Shown in pieces: positions 17,351 to 26,828 of a stretch of DNA of 64,000 bases. The notes below the pieces were generated by a model, which was not told the origin of the DNA, searched no databases, and saw only the letters and a program-made list of their open reading frames with translations. Position 1 is the first letter of the stretch. Every line of letters starts with the position of its first letter. Location of the stretch: positions 1-64,000 of the forward strand of contig NZ_CANMRN010000006.1 of the NCBI RefSeq assembly GCF_947500265.1. Direction: 5' to 3'. Source of the DNA: an uncultured Psychrobacter sp. (lineage in GTDB: Bacteria > Pseudomonadota > Gammaproteobacteria > Pseudomonadales > Moraxellaceae). The position numbers were made by a program, and so were the translations under genes.

Positions 17351-18643
17351 ATGAGCGATTTTGAAGAAACCCATTCTAAGCCGTCAGCTGAATCTGAGTT
17401 GCCGCCGTATCGTCAAACTGATACTGTATCTAAAAGGCCATCTGCAAAACCACCAATATGGTTGTGGCCCGTGTTGGCAGCCGTGCTAGTGATAGGGGTG
17501 CTGCTTGGCAAGTATTGGGGCAATGATAGTAATGCAGCTACAGATGAGTCAGCAACTTCTAATTCTGTCGCAAACGATCAGGCAACTGGTAGCGATGCCA
17601 GTATTGAGCAATCAGTACTCTCAGTAGAAACAGTCAGTCCAAGCCAAGATGATATCGGCAGCACCCTCAGTGCCGATGGAACCATCAATGCTAAAGATAC
17701 TGCGAACGTCAGTGCAAAAGTCAATGGTGTAGCTATCGAGCGTATTTTGGTCGAAGAAGGTGACCGGGTCAGAGAGGGTCAGGTCTTAGCCGTGTTTGAT
17801 ACGGATGCTATGGAGCAGCAAGTGCTACAGGCGCAAGCGGATGTCGCAGAAGCGGAAGCCACCCTGGCCAATGCTAGCGCTGATGCTGCACGTGTGCTGC
17901 CATTGATCGATATCGATGCCATCAGCAAACAAGAAGCCGACCGCTACCGTACCTCGGAAGTACGTGCCAGAGCTTCTTTGCAAGCATCCAAAGCTCGTTT
18001 GAGTAATCAGCGTTTAACGTTAGAGAATGCAAAAGTCGTCGCTCCTGTCAGCGGCATTATCAGTGAAAGAATGGTAGAAGTCGGTCAAGTGGCAGGCGGG
18101 GATCCGTTATTTACGATTATTAAAGGCGGGGTTTTGGAATGGCGAGCAGATATAGATCCTAAGCTTATCGGTGATATCAACGTCGGTACGCCTGTACAAG
18201 TCAGTCTACCGGGTGGTGATACTGTGATGGGGCAAGTAAACCGCATCGCACCCACCGCAGACAACAACCGCCAAATTACGATTTATGCCAGCCTAGCTGC
18301 CAACTCAAAGATACGTGCAGGCATGTATCAAACAGGCGAATTCCTATTAGGAAGTACCAGTACGCAAACGATTCCTAATAGCGCCGTGGTCAGTAATGAT
18401 GGTTATGATTATGTGATGCTCGTTACCGAATCGACTACTCGAGACGATCGATCAATGGGACGTATCAAGCAGCAGCGAGTCACATTGGGTGAGCGATTGG
18501 GCGAGAGCGTAGCAGTGTTAGAGCCCTTGCCAAGTGACAGTCGTATCGTAAAACAGGGCGGTAGCTTCTTAAATGATGGTGACCTAGTGCGCGTTATTGA
18601 TGGTGTAACTCAAACCAGTAAGCCAGTGCAGGCACAGCCATGA
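17351..18643 (+). CDS. RND efflux periplasmic adaptor (membrane fusion protein)
   Basis: A 430-residue adaptor linking an inner-membrane RND pump to an outer-membrane channel. One N-terminal membrane anchor is seen (about 36-55, WLWPVLAAVLVIGVLLG); there is no lipobox. A biotinyl-lipoyl-like half motif (VNGVAIERILVEEGDRVREG) comes next, then an alpha-helical hairpin. The second lipoyl half (VVAPVSGIISERMVEVGQVA) and a beta-barrel domain follow. The stop overlaps the permease start by four bases (ATGA), so translation is coupled. No outer-membrane channel gene is adjacent, so the pair probably borrows a TolC-like protein. Confidence 0.92.
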   Translation: MSDFEETHSKPSAESELPPYRQTDTVSKRPSAKPPIWLWPVLAAVLVIGVLLGKYWGNDSNAATDESATSNSVANDQATGSDASIEQSVLSVETVSPSQDDIGSTLSADGTINAKDTANVSAKVNGVAIERILVEEGDRVREGQVLAVFDTDAMEQQVLQAQADVAEAEATLANASADAARVLPLIDIDAISKQEADRYRTSEVRARASLQASKARLSNQRLTLENAKVVAPVSGIISERMVEVGQVAGGDPLFTIIKGGVLEWRADIDPKLIGDINVGTPVQVSLPGGDTVMGQVNRIAPTADNNRQITIYASLAANSKIRAGMYQTGEFLLGSTSTQTIPNSAVVSNDGYDYVMLVTESTTRDDRSMGRIKQQRVTLGERLGESVAVLEPLPSDSRIVKQGGSFLNDGDLVRVIDGVTQTSKPVQAQP

Positions 18644-21600
18644 GCTTAAACGTCTCCGCTTATTCGATAAAGAACCCGCTCGTTGCTATCTTACTATTTG
18701 TGCTGCTGACGTTGGGCGGCATTTACGGTTTCATGAAAATGAAAGTCCAGCAGTTTCCGGATATAGACTTGCCAGCGGTGGTAGTCACGGTGACGCTACC
18801 GGGTGCTGCGCCCTCACAGCTCGAAAACGATATCGCCAAAAAGATTGAAAACAAACTGACCAGTATCGAAGGCGTGAGTCATATTCGCACCACGCTACAG
18901 ACGGGTGCGGCGACCATTGCCACTGAATTTACCTTAGAAAAAGATATTCAAGAAGCGGTAGACGATGTGCGGTCAGCAGTCGGTGAAGTACGTGGTGATC
19001 TACCAGCTGCGGCTAATGATCCTATTATTACCAAAGTCTCTACTGCTGGATTTCCAGTGGTTACTTACTCTGTCGCTGCTGAAAATATGAGCGTGGAGGA
19101 TCTATCTTGGTTTGTTGATGATACCGTTACCAAGCGGCTATCTGATATACCAGGTGTTAGTACCGTGAGCCGTGTTGGCGGGTTGCAGCGTGAAATCACA
19201 GTTGCTGCTGACCCAATTGCGTTAAGTGGTCTGAAGTTTTCTATTTCGCAATTATCGCAGCAAATCGCTGGTATCCAGCAAGACAGCTCTGGCGGGGAAG
19301 CGGAAGTTGGCAATACCACTCAGACCATCCGTGTTCTCGGTGCCGTTGAGCGAGCAAATGAGCTAAACGATTTGCAAGTGGCTGTCCCTACAGGAGGCAC
19401 ACAAGCTTTAGGTCGTATGGCAAAAATCACTGACGGCGCAGCAGATCCAAGCTCGATTGCTAAGCTAGATGGTAAAACAGTGGTAGCATTTAACATCACT
19501 CGATCGCGCGGTGCCAGTGAAGTCGATGTGATGGAACTGGTTGATGAAGAGCTTGCTAAACTGACAGCTGATGTCGGTAATATCAGTATTGAAAAAGTCT
19601 ATGACCGAGCCACACCCATTGCAGAAGATTATGAAGCCTCATTAAGAATGCTCATCGAAGGTGGGCTGTTGGCTGTAGTGGTAGTCTTCCTGTTTTTGCG
19701 CAATATTCGAGCGACTATCGTTGCCGCGGTCGCTTTGCCGTTATCAGTCATTCCAACCTTTTTGGGTATGTATCTGTTTGGCTTTAGTCTTAATATCATC
19801 TCATTACTGGCATTGTCGTTGGTCATTGGGGTGTTGGTCGATGATGCAATCGTTGAAGTCGAAAACATCATACGCCATCTACGCATGGGTAAGACACCCT
19901 ATGAAGCGGCGATGGAAGCTGCTGATGAAATCGGTCTCGCCGTTGTCGCGACTACTTTTACGTTGATTGCGGTATTTTTACCAACGGCCTTTATGGGCGG
20001 TATCGTTGGACAGTTTTTCCGTCAGTTTGGTTGGACGGCTGCCTTATCAATTTTTGCCTCGCTGATGGTAGCGCGCCTGATTACCCCTATGATGGCAGCT
20101 TATATCTTACGACCTGAGAAAAAGCACACCGAAAAACAAAGCTCGATGATGAAGTACTATCTTAAGATTGTGTCTTGGACCCTACATCATCGCTGGATAA
20201 CCATGGGTGCAACGCTTGTTTTATTTGTAGCATCGCTAGCTCTGGTTAAGCTGTTACCCACGTCATTTATCCCTGATAATGATATCGATCAAACTCGAGT
20301 GGCTATTGAGCTGACACCTGACGTGTCGTTGGCAGATACTGAGCGTGTGGCGGCGCTAGCAAGTGCTCGCATTTTAGCCATGCCTGAGGTGACCAATATC
20401 TTTACCTCAGTGGGAGAGGCGCAGGCATCAATGGGTGCGTCGGATGGTGGCGGCGGTAAGGCTGAAAACATCGCAGGCTTGGATATCGTACTTGCCCCGC
20501 GTGCAGAACGAGGCACCAAGCAAGAGATAGAGCGCAAAATTAGTAAGCTAATGACAGAAGTGCCAGGAGCACGGTTTACAGTCGGGCTATCGAGTGGTGG
20601 TGAAAGTGGCTATAACTTTTCATTGACTAGTACCAATCCGCAACTGCTTGAACAAACTGCACAAAAAATCATGTCTGAGATTCGGGGGCTACCAAGTGCA
20701 GGCGCTGTGACCAGTGATCGCAGTCTACCACGCCAAGAGCTAACGGTAACGCCAGATAGATTGGCAATGGCGGATAAAGGGGTCACGACGCAAGATATCG
20801 CTACGACTTTACGTGTGGCGACCGTAGGCGACTACGAACAGCAATTGTCCAAGCTCAATCTTGATACGCGCCAAGTACCAATCGTCGTACGTCTACCTGA
20901 TGTGGCTAAGCAAAATGTTAGCCAACTAGAAGGTTTGTACGTGCCGAGCACTATGCCTGCCGGTCAAGGTGTGCGCGTCGGTGAGGTTGCTACGCTAGAC
21001 TTTGGCACTGGGCCTGCACAAATTAGCAGATTGGATCGAGAGCGTGCTATTAGTATCACGGTACAACCTGCGAGTGGCGAGCTTGGCGATTTGGTGCAAG
21101 CGGTCAAAGCAGTGCCGACCATGCAGCAACTGCCGCCTGCAATTACCATCATCGATCAAGGCCAAGCCGAAAACATGGCAGACCTCTTTAGTGGCTTTAT
21201 CATTGCGATGTCCGTCGGTGTGGTTTGTATTTTAGGCGTACTTATTCTACTTTTTGGCCGTTTGTTGCAGCCTTTTACCATTCTGATGGCGTTACCTCTA
21301 TCGATCGGTGGGGCGTTTGTTGGCTTGGTGATTACCAATAGCAGCTTATCGATGCCTTCGATGATTGGCTTTATTATGCTCATGGGTATTGCGACCAAAA
21401 ACTCTATTCTATTGGTCGATTATGCATTGATTGCCCAGCGCCGAGGGCTGGCGCGTTTTGAGGCTATCGTAGATGCATGTCGCAAGCGTGCACGGCCTAT
21501 TATCATGACAACTATTGCGATGGGTGCAGGTATGTTGCCATTGGTATTTGGTTGGGGCGATGCAGATCCTACTTTTAGGCGACCGATGGCAGCAGCGGTA

Positions 21601-21729
21601 CTGGGTGGTCTGGTAACCTCTACGCTATTGAGCTTGGTTGTTATTCCTGTCGTCTATACTTTGATGGATGACCTATCAGGATGGTTTGCTAAATGGCTGG
21701 CTCCACATGGTAAGCCTAGTGACCCCTAA
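18640..21729 (+). CDS. RND superfamily efflux permease (HAE1/AcrB-like)
   Basis: A 1029-residue proton-driven exporter. It has the usual twelve-helix plan with two large periplasmic loops: the first helix is at 13-31, and a helix cluster follows at about 335-495. The second half repeats this, with its cluster near 850-1010. The proton-relay segment GVLVDDAIVEVENI in helix 4 has the paired Asp residues that are essential in AcrB. The start NVSAYSIKNPLVAILLFVLL is typical of the MdtB/MexF-like branch. Substrates cannot be read from sequence; multidrug or metabolite export is inferred from family. It overlaps the adaptor gene by 4 bp. No dedicated repressor gene is directly upstream. Confidence 0.95.
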   Translation: MSLNVSAYSIKNPLVAILLFVLLTLGGIYGFMKMKVQQFPDIDLPAVVVTVTLPGAAPSQLENDIAKKIENKLTSIEGVSHIRTTLQTGAATIATEFTLEKDIQEAVDDVRSAVGEVRGDLPAAANDPIITKVSTAGFPVVTYSVAAENMSVEDLSWFVDDTVTKRLSDIPGVSTVSRVGGLQREITVAADPIALSGLKFSISQLSQQIAGIQQDSSGGEAEVGNTTQTIRVLGAVERANELNDLQVAVPTGGTQALGRMAKITDGAADPSSIAKLDGKTVVAFNITRSRGASEVDVMELVDEELAKLTADVGNISIEKVYDRATPIAEDYEASLRMLIEGGLLAVVVVFLFLRNIRATIVAAVALPLSVIPTFLGMYLFGFSLNIISLLALSLVIGVLVDDAIVEVENIIRHLRMGKTPYEAAMEAADEIGLAVVATTFTLIAVFLPTAFMGGIVGQFFRQFGWTAALSIFASLMVARLITPMMAAYILRPEKKHTEKQSSMMKYYLKIVSWTLHHRWITMGATLVLFVASLALVKLLPTSFIPDNDIDQTRVAIELTPDVSLADTERVAALASARILAMPEVTNIFTSVGEAQASMGASDGGGGKAENIAGLDIVLAPRAERGTKQEIERKISKLMTEVPGARFTVGLSSGGESGYNFSLTSTNPQLLEQTAQKIMSEIRGLPSAGAVTSDRSLPRQELTVTPDRLAMADKGVTTQDIATTLRVATVGDYEQQLSKLNLDTRQVPIVVRLPDVAKQNVSQLEGLYVPSTMPAGQGVRVGEVATLDFGTGPAQISRLDRERAISITVQPASGELGDLVQAVKAVPTMQQLPPAITIIDQGQAENMADLFSGFIIAMSVGVVCILGVLILLFGRLLQPFTILMALPLSIGGAFVGLVITNSSLSMPSMIGFIMLMGIATKNSILLVDYALIAQRRGLARFEAIVDACRKRARPIIMTTIAMGAGMLPLVFGWGDADPTFRRPMAAAVLGGLVTSTLLSLVVIPVVYTLMDDLSGWFAKWLAPHGKPSDP

Positions 21730-21813
21730 TAGTTACTTCTCATAGAGAGCCAAATAGCTAACCAATTAATGAGCCAAGACACGACACAATAATAGCAATC
21801 TGGAAAACGATGT

Positions 21814-22524
21814 ATGATTAACACGCTCTCAATTAGGTCATATACTCGTCAAACTAGAGGGCATTCTCATGACTTTCATCAGATTGTTTTGCCTTTGCGA
21901 GGTGCAATAAATATCGAAGTTGGGAGCTATACTGGAAAAGTTATCCCAAGCGAATGTGTTGTGGTTAAGACAAATGAAAAGCATTACTTTAGCGCTGAAG
22001 AGAATGCAAAGTTTATCGTTGTGGATACAGATTTATTGCCAGAAAATGTGCTTCATTCATCACAAATTGTCTTTTCTATAAGTGCGCCATTGTTGGTATT
22101 TTTGGAGTTTTCAGAAAGTCAGTTAAGGTATCAAATCAACCCTGAAGTCGAGAAGTTGATGTTTGATACCTTTTATAAACTTCTAGAACAACAAAATCTA
22201 TTTGTGCAATATGACGCTCGAATTAGAGAAGTCGTCGCATATATTCACCACAATTTTGCTAAAAACCTTTCTGTCGAAGTGTTGGCGGATATCTCTTGTC
22301 TCAGTGCCACACAGTTTAAAAAGAACTTCAAATCGCAAACAAGCCAAACCGTCACTGAGTACATTACAAAGATCAGAATGCAAAAGGCTCAAGCTTTGTT
22401 ACTACATACTGATTCACCTGTCGCTATCATAGCCGAACTGGTTGGTTATACGGATGTTAGTGCTTTTAGCCGCCGCTTTTCTAAATATTTCGGTATTGCC
22501 CCTTCCAAATTAAAACACGTCTAA
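21814..22524 (+). CDS. AraC family transcriptional regulator
   Basis: A 236-residue regulator. The N-terminal half is a small cupin-like sensor (HSHDFHQIVLPLRGAINIEV). The C-terminal 100 residues form two helix-turn-helix units with the AraC/XylS signature ending in VGYTDVSAFSRRFSKYFG. It probably controls the EamA exporter gene that begins 89 bp downstream on the same strand; this is inferred from adjacency and from the common AraC-EamA pairing. The inducer is unknown. The ribosome site at the ATG is weak. Confidence 0.9.
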   Translation: MINTLSIRSYTRQTRGHSHDFHQIVLPLRGAINIEVGSYTGKVIPSECVVVKTNEKHYFSAEENAKFIVVDTDLLPENVLHSSQIVFSISAPLLVFLEFSESQLRYQINPEVEKLMFDTFYKLLEQQNLFVQYDARIREVVAYIHHNFAKNLSVEVLADISCLSATQFKKNFKSQTSQTVTEYITKIRMQKAQALLLHTDSPVAIIAELVGYTDVSAFSRRFSKYFGIAPSKLKHV

Positions 22525-22613
22525 CCAGACATACAAACCGTCCAACCTGCAAAAACAGTAGTCTATAACTCTCTATAATAATGTTATTCATTATAACGTT
22601 AGAGGTAGCTACT

Positions 22614-23549
22614 ATGCTGCAGAATAAATCTAGTCTAAGTGCTATTTTATGTGTGATAGCTGCCAGTGTCCTTTGGGGAACGACAGGTACAGCGTCTGCT
22701 TCTATACCTGACGTTAGTCCATTAGCCGTTGGTGCGTTTTCGATGGGGATAGGCGGTGTATTGCTAGTATTGAATGCTAAGAATAATTTATTAAGCGATA
22801 GACAGAAACTACTTTCTAAACCCAGTCTCTTATTCATTGGTAGCCTATGCGTTGCTATCTATCCTTTGGCTTTTTATTCTTCTATGAGATTGGCTGGTGT
22901 CGCTATTGGTACAGTGATCTCAATTGCTAGTGCACCATTTTTCACTGTTATCATGGAGCGTCTGATTAGCAATAAAATAGTCACTAGTCGATGGGTGGTA
23001 AGTTTTATATTTGGTGTGGTTGGCGTTATTTTTCTGACTTTAGGGAAAACCCAATATTTAGATATAAACGCACAAGCAAATAATCGAATACTAGGCGTGT
23101 TGTTAGGGTTAGTTGCAGGATTGGCCTATGCCACATACTCATGGACAGCACGTCAAATGATAGAGAATGGGGTAAACTCGAAATCAGCGATGGCCAGTAT
23201 GTTTGGTCTGTCGGCGATTTTATTGTTGCCATCATTATTATTAACAGGGGAAAACCTGTTTTTAGATGCAAAACATATAAGCGTTGCCCTATATCTGGCA
23301 ATTGCGCCGATGTTCTTTGGTTATTTACTTTTTGGTCAAGCGTTGAGAGTAATTGAGGCGAGCAAAGCGACGCTTATCACGTTATTAGAACCTATCGTGG
23401 CCACTATATTGGCTATCATTATAATCGGTGAAACATTCTCTCCTATCGGCTGGCTAGGAATGTCACTCATGATAATCTGTCTTTTATTGCAGGTAATGAA
23501 GACGCCAAAAATAACAGGTTATCCAAGAAGACATGCATTATATAAGTAA
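22614..23549 (+). CDS. EamA/DMT family metabolite exporter
   Basis: A 311-residue inner-membrane protein with about ten predicted helices in two EamA halves. The family signature ASVLWGTTGTASASIP lies in the first half and ALLGPIVATILAIIIIGE-like sequence (here LEPIVATILAIIIIGE) near the end. Members export amino acids or other small metabolites, and the substrate here is unknown. The start at 22614 is favoured by AGAGG eight bases upstream; the ATG at 22581 has none. It follows an AraC regulator on the same strand and is likely controlled by it. Confidence 0.9.
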   Translation: MLQNKSSLSAILCVIAASVLWGTTGTASASIPDVSPLAVGAFSMGIGGVLLVLNAKNNLLSDRQKLLSKPSLLFIGSLCVAIYPLAFYSSMRLAGVAIGTVISIASAPFFTVIMERLISNKIVTSRWVVSFIFGVVGVIFLTLGKTQYLDINAQANNRILGVLLGLVAGLAYATYSWTARQMIENGVNSKSAMASMFGLSAILLLPSLLLTGENLFLDAKHISVALYLAIAPMFFGYLLFGQALRVIEASKATLITLLEPIVATILAIIIIGETFSPIGWLGMSLMIICLLLQVMKTPKITGYPRRHALYK

Positions 23550-23851
23550 TCAAACAATATAAGCAACAAAGTAACATAAGTAACAAAGCAATATTTCTGA
23601 CGATAAGCAGTATTTTTGATGAGTGATTGCCTGCTAAGTATGACTCTTTGTATGACGTTAGTCTAAAACTGGTAAGTTGAATGGATTAGTTGGGTCAGTC
23701 TTTGCTATAGTCTGTCCAACCAAATTAATTGAAGAAATTGTTTATCTCTTATAGCGCTATTTTAATTTTACTAATAGATAAGTAGCTATTAGAACGATAA
23801 ACCAATCTCTACAAACTAACCTCTAAAAAAATTAGAAAATAAGGAATAACT
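23550..23851. other. Intergenic region with a 17-bp imperfect tandem repeat
   Basis: ATAAGCAACAAAGTAAC (23559-23575) is followed at once by ATAAGTAACAAAGCAAT (23576-23592), identical at 14 of 17 positions. The rest holds the promoter region of the alcohol dehydrogenase gene, without a recognised operator. Confidence 0.5.
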
Positions 23852-24853
23852 ATGATTAATGCATATGCAGCAAAAGAGAAAGGTGGCAAATTTGAGCCTT
23901 ATGAATATGACCCAGGTGCTCTAGGCGATCATGAAGTAGAAATCGAAGTACATAGCTGCGGTATCTGCCATAGTGATTTGTCAATGTGGCAAAACGAATG
24001 GGGTATGACTCAATATCCGTTTGTCGGTGGGCATGAGGTTGCAGGTAAAGTCCTCAATAAAGGCAAGCACGTTAAGCATCTAGAGTTGGGCGATAAAGTC
24101 GGACTTGGCTGGCACAAAGGGTATTGTAACGTTTGTGATCTATGTATCGATGGAGACCACAACTTATGCCCTGAGCAAGAAGGTACGATCATTGGTAACC
24201 ACGGCGGCTTCGCAGATAAAGTACGCGCAAAAGATACTAGCGTCATCAAGATACCTGAAGGGCTTGATTTTAACGCGGTAGGACCACTGTTATGTGGCGG
24301 TGTCACAGTATTCAACCCACTTATGCAGTACGACATCAAACCAACTTCTAGAGTGGCTGTGATTGGTATTGGTGGCTTGGGTCATTTGGCATTGCAGTTT
24401 GCCAATGCATGGGGCTGTGAAGTGACGGCATTTACCAGTGAATCAAAAATGGAAGAAGCAAAAGAGATGGGCGCTCACCATTCACTAAACTCAAGAGACG
24501 ATAGCGAAATTGAAAAAGCTGCAGGTTCTTTTGATTTAATCATCTCAACAGTGAACGTCGATATGAACTGGGATGTTGTGATCAAGACGCTAAGACCAAA
24601 AGGTAAGCTGCATTTTGTTGGACTGCTAGAAGCACCATTAGAAATATCGGCTGCACCAATTATTATGGCTCAAAACAGTCTATCAGGCTCGCCAGTTGGC
24701 TCACCAGCGACGCTACGTAAAATGCTAGATTTTGCTGCGCGACATAATATTCAGCCAGTCACTGAAACATACAAAATGTCTGAGATTAATGAAGCATTTG
24801 AGCGACTAGAGAGTGGTAATGCTCGCTATAGAGTGGTGCTAGAAAGAGACTAA
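23852..24853 (+). CDS. Zinc-dependent NAD(P) alcohol dehydrogenase
   Basis: A 333-residue medium-chain dehydrogenase of the cinnamyl-alcohol/YahK-like branch. The catalytic zinc ligands are Cys39 (GICHSD), His61 with Glu62 (GGHE) and a Cys in LLCGGVT near 149. The structural zinc lobe has four cysteines (92, 95, 98, 106). The Rossmann fold motif [13 protein letters not shown] is near 171-183. It reduces aldehydes or oxidises primary alcohols; the natural substrate is unknown. A good ribosome site (AAGGAATAACT before ATG) supports the start. It is monocistronic with its own terminator. Confidence 0.93.
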   Translation: MINAYAAKEKGGKFEPYEYDPGALGDHEVEIEVHSCGICHSDLSMWQNEWGMTQYPFVGGHEVAGKVLNKGKHVKHLELGDKVGLGWHKGYCNVCDLCIDGDHNLCPEQEGTIIGNHGGFADKVRAKDTSVIKIPEGLDFNAVGPLLCGGVTVFNPLMQYDIKPTSRVAVIGIGGLGHLALQFANAWGCEVTAFTSESKMEEAKEMGAHHSLNSRDDSEIEKAAGSFDLIISTVNVDMNWDVVIKTLRPKGKLHFVGLLEAPLEISAAPIIMAQNSLSGSPVGSPATLRKMLDFAARHNIQPVTETYKMSEINEAFERLESGNARYRVVLERD

Positions 24854-24896
24854 ACGTCGTTACAGGCAACTCAATGTAGCCACTAAATAAGCACAA

Positions 24897-24942
24897 TAAT
24901 AGTGATACTCTAATTAATAGATAGAGTGTCACTATTTTTTTG
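24897..24942 (+). terminator. Intrinsic terminator after the alcohol dehydrogenase gene
   Basis: AATAGTGA-T-ACTCT pairs with AGAGT-G-TCACTATT, followed by seven T. The loop is about ten bases. Confidence 0.85.
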
Positions 24943-25075
24943 TATTAAAATTCTACTTTCTACCAGTTTTTAATACATGCGAATTATTTGGAACTGGGTC
25001 TAAGTGTTTTTATTTGATTCTTTACTGATGTAGTTCTTACTGCTTTTTTCTAAACTGCTAGTAGGTCGTTTTAAA

Positions 25076-25118
25076 ATTATAAAAAACCCCTGCTACTGAG
25101 TTTACAATAGCAGGGGTA
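25076..25118 (-). terminator. Probable native glmS terminator, displaced by the Tn7-like insertion
   Basis: ACCCCTGCTA (25086-25095) pairs perfectly with TAGCAGGGGT (25108-25117). On the minus strand a long T-run follows, so it works for minus-strand transcription. No minus-strand gene in its immediate vicinity needs it. It closely resembles the hairpin at 29108-29150 that now follows glmS. It lies just outside the left end of the element at 25139. If the element is removed, it falls about 40 bp beyond the glmS stop codon, the expected place of a glmS terminator. Confidence 0.65.
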
Positions 25119-25138
25119 AATACTTGTCTTTTTTCAGA

Positions 25139-25165
25139 TGTCAGCAAGTAATAAAGTATCATACT
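25139..25165 (+). repeat. Left terminus and first TnsB-like site
   Basis: The end begins TGTCAGCAA and continues with GTAATAAAGTATCATACT (25148-25165). The match to the opposite end at 29166-29192 is 23 of 27. This should be the outermost transposase-binding site. Confidence 0.8.
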
Positions 25166-25215
25166 GATATGATCGTAAAGTATTGATTTTACTACTCGTC
25201 AATTAACACTAAAAA

Positions 25216-25232
25216 TAATAAAGTATCATACT
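25216..25232 (+). repeat. Second TnsB-like site of the left end
   Basis: TAATAAAGTATCATACT, a direct copy of the terminal site with the same orientation, starting 67-68 bp inside it. Flanking bases differ, so the repeat is limited to the binding core. Confidence 0.78.
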
Positions 25233-25268
25233 GAAAAGTGATAATACAATAGCTTAGTGCGTTTACGA

Positions 25269-25286
25269 GTAATAAAGTATCATACT
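25269..25286 (+). repeat. Third TnsB-like site of the left end
   Basis: GTAATAAAGTATCATACT, identical over 18 bases to the terminal site at 25148-25165 and in the same orientation. It closes a 148-bp left end, the same size class as Tn7L (about 150 bp with three sites). Confidence 0.78.
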
Positions 25287-25383
25287 TACTATTTCGAAAA
25301 GTTAATTTAAAATCAATGTTTTTAGTTTGATGCTAAAAAAGCCCGTTATTAACTGTCCACTAAATGGGTAATTTGAACGATCA

Positions 25384-25689
25384 TTATTTAACCCCTTGTT
25401 CTTTAATGATTTTTACGAGTTTAGTTACCAAGTTACCTGTGTCGAGATGCTTTCCTTTACCTATGTAGTTCAGTGGGGTCAGGCCTTATAGATCATTTGC
25501 AAGTTTTGACTCTTAACCTGTAAGAATAGCTATCAAAGTGCATTGTCTTCCAAAAACCCCCATGAATAACCCTAATTCAAATATAGTGTTATCGCGTGTA
25601 GCGGGGAACTCTTCATTTTTTGAAATCACAATATTATCACCGCTCATAATAGCTAAATCGAAGTTAGAGGTTGTAATTGTTTCCGCTTT
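25384..25689 (-). pseudogene. Decayed TIR-like nucleotide-binding domain (PF10137-type)
   Basis: Reading the minus strand from 25689 to 25384, a single frame gives a recognisable domain broken by stops. FDLAIMSGDNIVIS is followed by RDNTIFELGLFMGVFGR, which matches the conserved core of TIR-like nucleotide-binding domains (pattern R-x-N-V-I-F-E-L-G-x-F-x-G-x-L-G-R). After TAA stops at 25513-25515 and 25486-25488, the same frame goes on as GLTPLNYIGKGKHLDTGN and ends at 25386. The frame is also closed upstream by TAG at 25690-25692, and there is no start codon. The domain occurs in CBASS and Pycsar effectors and other defence proteins. The rest of the parent gene is lost. It lies between the left end and the LysR gene, so it is decayed cargo. 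Confidence 0.75.
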
Positions 25690-25825
25690 CTACATTATAC
25701 AGTGAACCTAAAATAGATAATTGTAGGTTGGTCATTGGTTGTAGAAGTATTCATAAGAAAGATATCTCCTATCTAATCAATAGTCTTGCTGAACTAATAA
25801 CATAGGTGATTTAATTCTACAGACA

Positions 25826-26713
25826 TCATTCACCTACTTGTAATTTTGCCAATTCATTCCAAAACCGTTCTCCTGACTCATGTAAACGGGCCTGATAGCG
25901 ATATGCATAAAAAGAAATAGGTAAGACCAACTCATAATTACCAATAATTGTTAGTTGCTTTGTTTCAAGTTCCTTTTCTATAGCATAGTCAGGTAGCCAA
26001 GCAATACCTTTTCCGTTTATTACCTGTTGTTTCAACAAATCTGTCATTGATGAAGAGAACACAATATTAAGATTTACTTTCGACCTAACTTTTTCAATTT
26101 GTCTACCCATATAAGAATTGCGACTATACGATAAATAAGGACAGGGCTTTTCTTCTGAAAACTTATATAGTGGTAAGCCTTTATTGTCGCAGGCGGATAC
26201 CGGTAATAATTTTGCTTCACCAATAAGTAATGATAAGTAGGGTGGTAGGTTCAATAATTCATTATGAAATGAAAGCAATATGTCACACTCACCATCTTGC
26301 AAAGCTTCGATCGCACGATCTACATCGATAGCCTCAATATTCAAAATTGAAGATCCTATGATATCTGATGCAATGTCATGCAATTTAGAGGCAAAACTAT
26401 TAGCTAGTGAATGCGCCGCCGCAACCTTGATTACTCTTCCATCAAGATTTGATAGCCCCTTCAAATGGTTTATCGTCTCTGTTATTTGTCCCATTAAGTT
26501 TCTAGCTGATGTTCTGAATACACTACCTACAGGAGTGAGGCTAATTGGCACATTACTTCTATCAATGAGTTGCGAGCCTATTGTTTCTTCGAGTGATTGA
26601 ATTCGACGACTAAATGCCGGTTGCGTCATATTTCGGATTTGTGCTGCTTTTGAAAAGCTTCTAACTTCTGCAAGAATAAGAAAATCTTCTAGCCATTTAC
26701 TTTCAATATTCAT
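25826..26713 (-). CDS. LysR family transcriptional regulator
   Basis: A 295-residue regulator. The winged helix-turn-helix is at 5-62 (FLILAEVRSFSKAAQIRNMT, then QPAFSRRIQSLEETIG) and a LysR substrate-binding domain fills the rest. The start at 26713 is set by AGAGGAAG upstream; the frame extends 18 codons further without a ribosome site. It is divergent from the racemase-symporter pair (115 bp), the classic LysR layout, so it very probably controls that pair in response to an amino acid or dicarboxylate. That link is inference. The region is visibly richer in A+T than the neighbouring core genes, in line with acquisition. It is cargo of the Tn7-like element. Confidence 0.9.
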   Translation of the reverse strand: MNIESKWLEDFLILAEVRSFSKAAQIRNMTQPAFSRRIQSLEETIGSQLIDRSNVPISLTPVGSVFRTSARNLMGQITETINHLKGLSNLDGRVIKVAAAHSLANSFASKLHDIASDIIGSSILNIEAIDVDRAIEALQDGECDILLSFHNELLNLPPYLSLLIGEAKLLPVSACDNKGLPLYKFSEEKPCPYLSYSRNSYMGRQIEKVRSKVNLNIVFSSSMTDLLKQQVINGKGIAWLPDYAIEKELETKQLTIIGNYELVLPISFYAYRYQARLHESGERFWNELAKLQVGE

Positions 26714-26731
26714 AACTACTTCCTCTAACAT

Positions 26732-26748
26732 TATGCAATTTATGCATA
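26732..26748. promoter_or_regulatory. Candidate LysR operator
   Basis: TATGCAATTTATGCATA forms an imperfect dyad with TGCA in each half. It lies between the divergent LysR and racemase genes, 18 bp upstream of the LysR start. Position and dyad suit an autoregulatory LysR site; no experimental or comparative support is available. Confidence 0.35.
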
Positions 26749-26828
26749 TGGTTAAGGATAATAGCATTTATCAAAAGACAAGTAATCATATAGATTAGTC
26801 CCTATCGTTTATATTCTGGTTTCTCAAA

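Noticed and set aside
23559-23592. Tandem 17-bp repeat containing AACAAAG, partly similar to the TnsB-like motif
   Set aside because: Copy A matches the 18-bp element motif at 14 of 18 positions, but there is no TGT terminus nine bases before it. The site is not next to glmS, and the region is A+T-rich, so chance similarity is likely.
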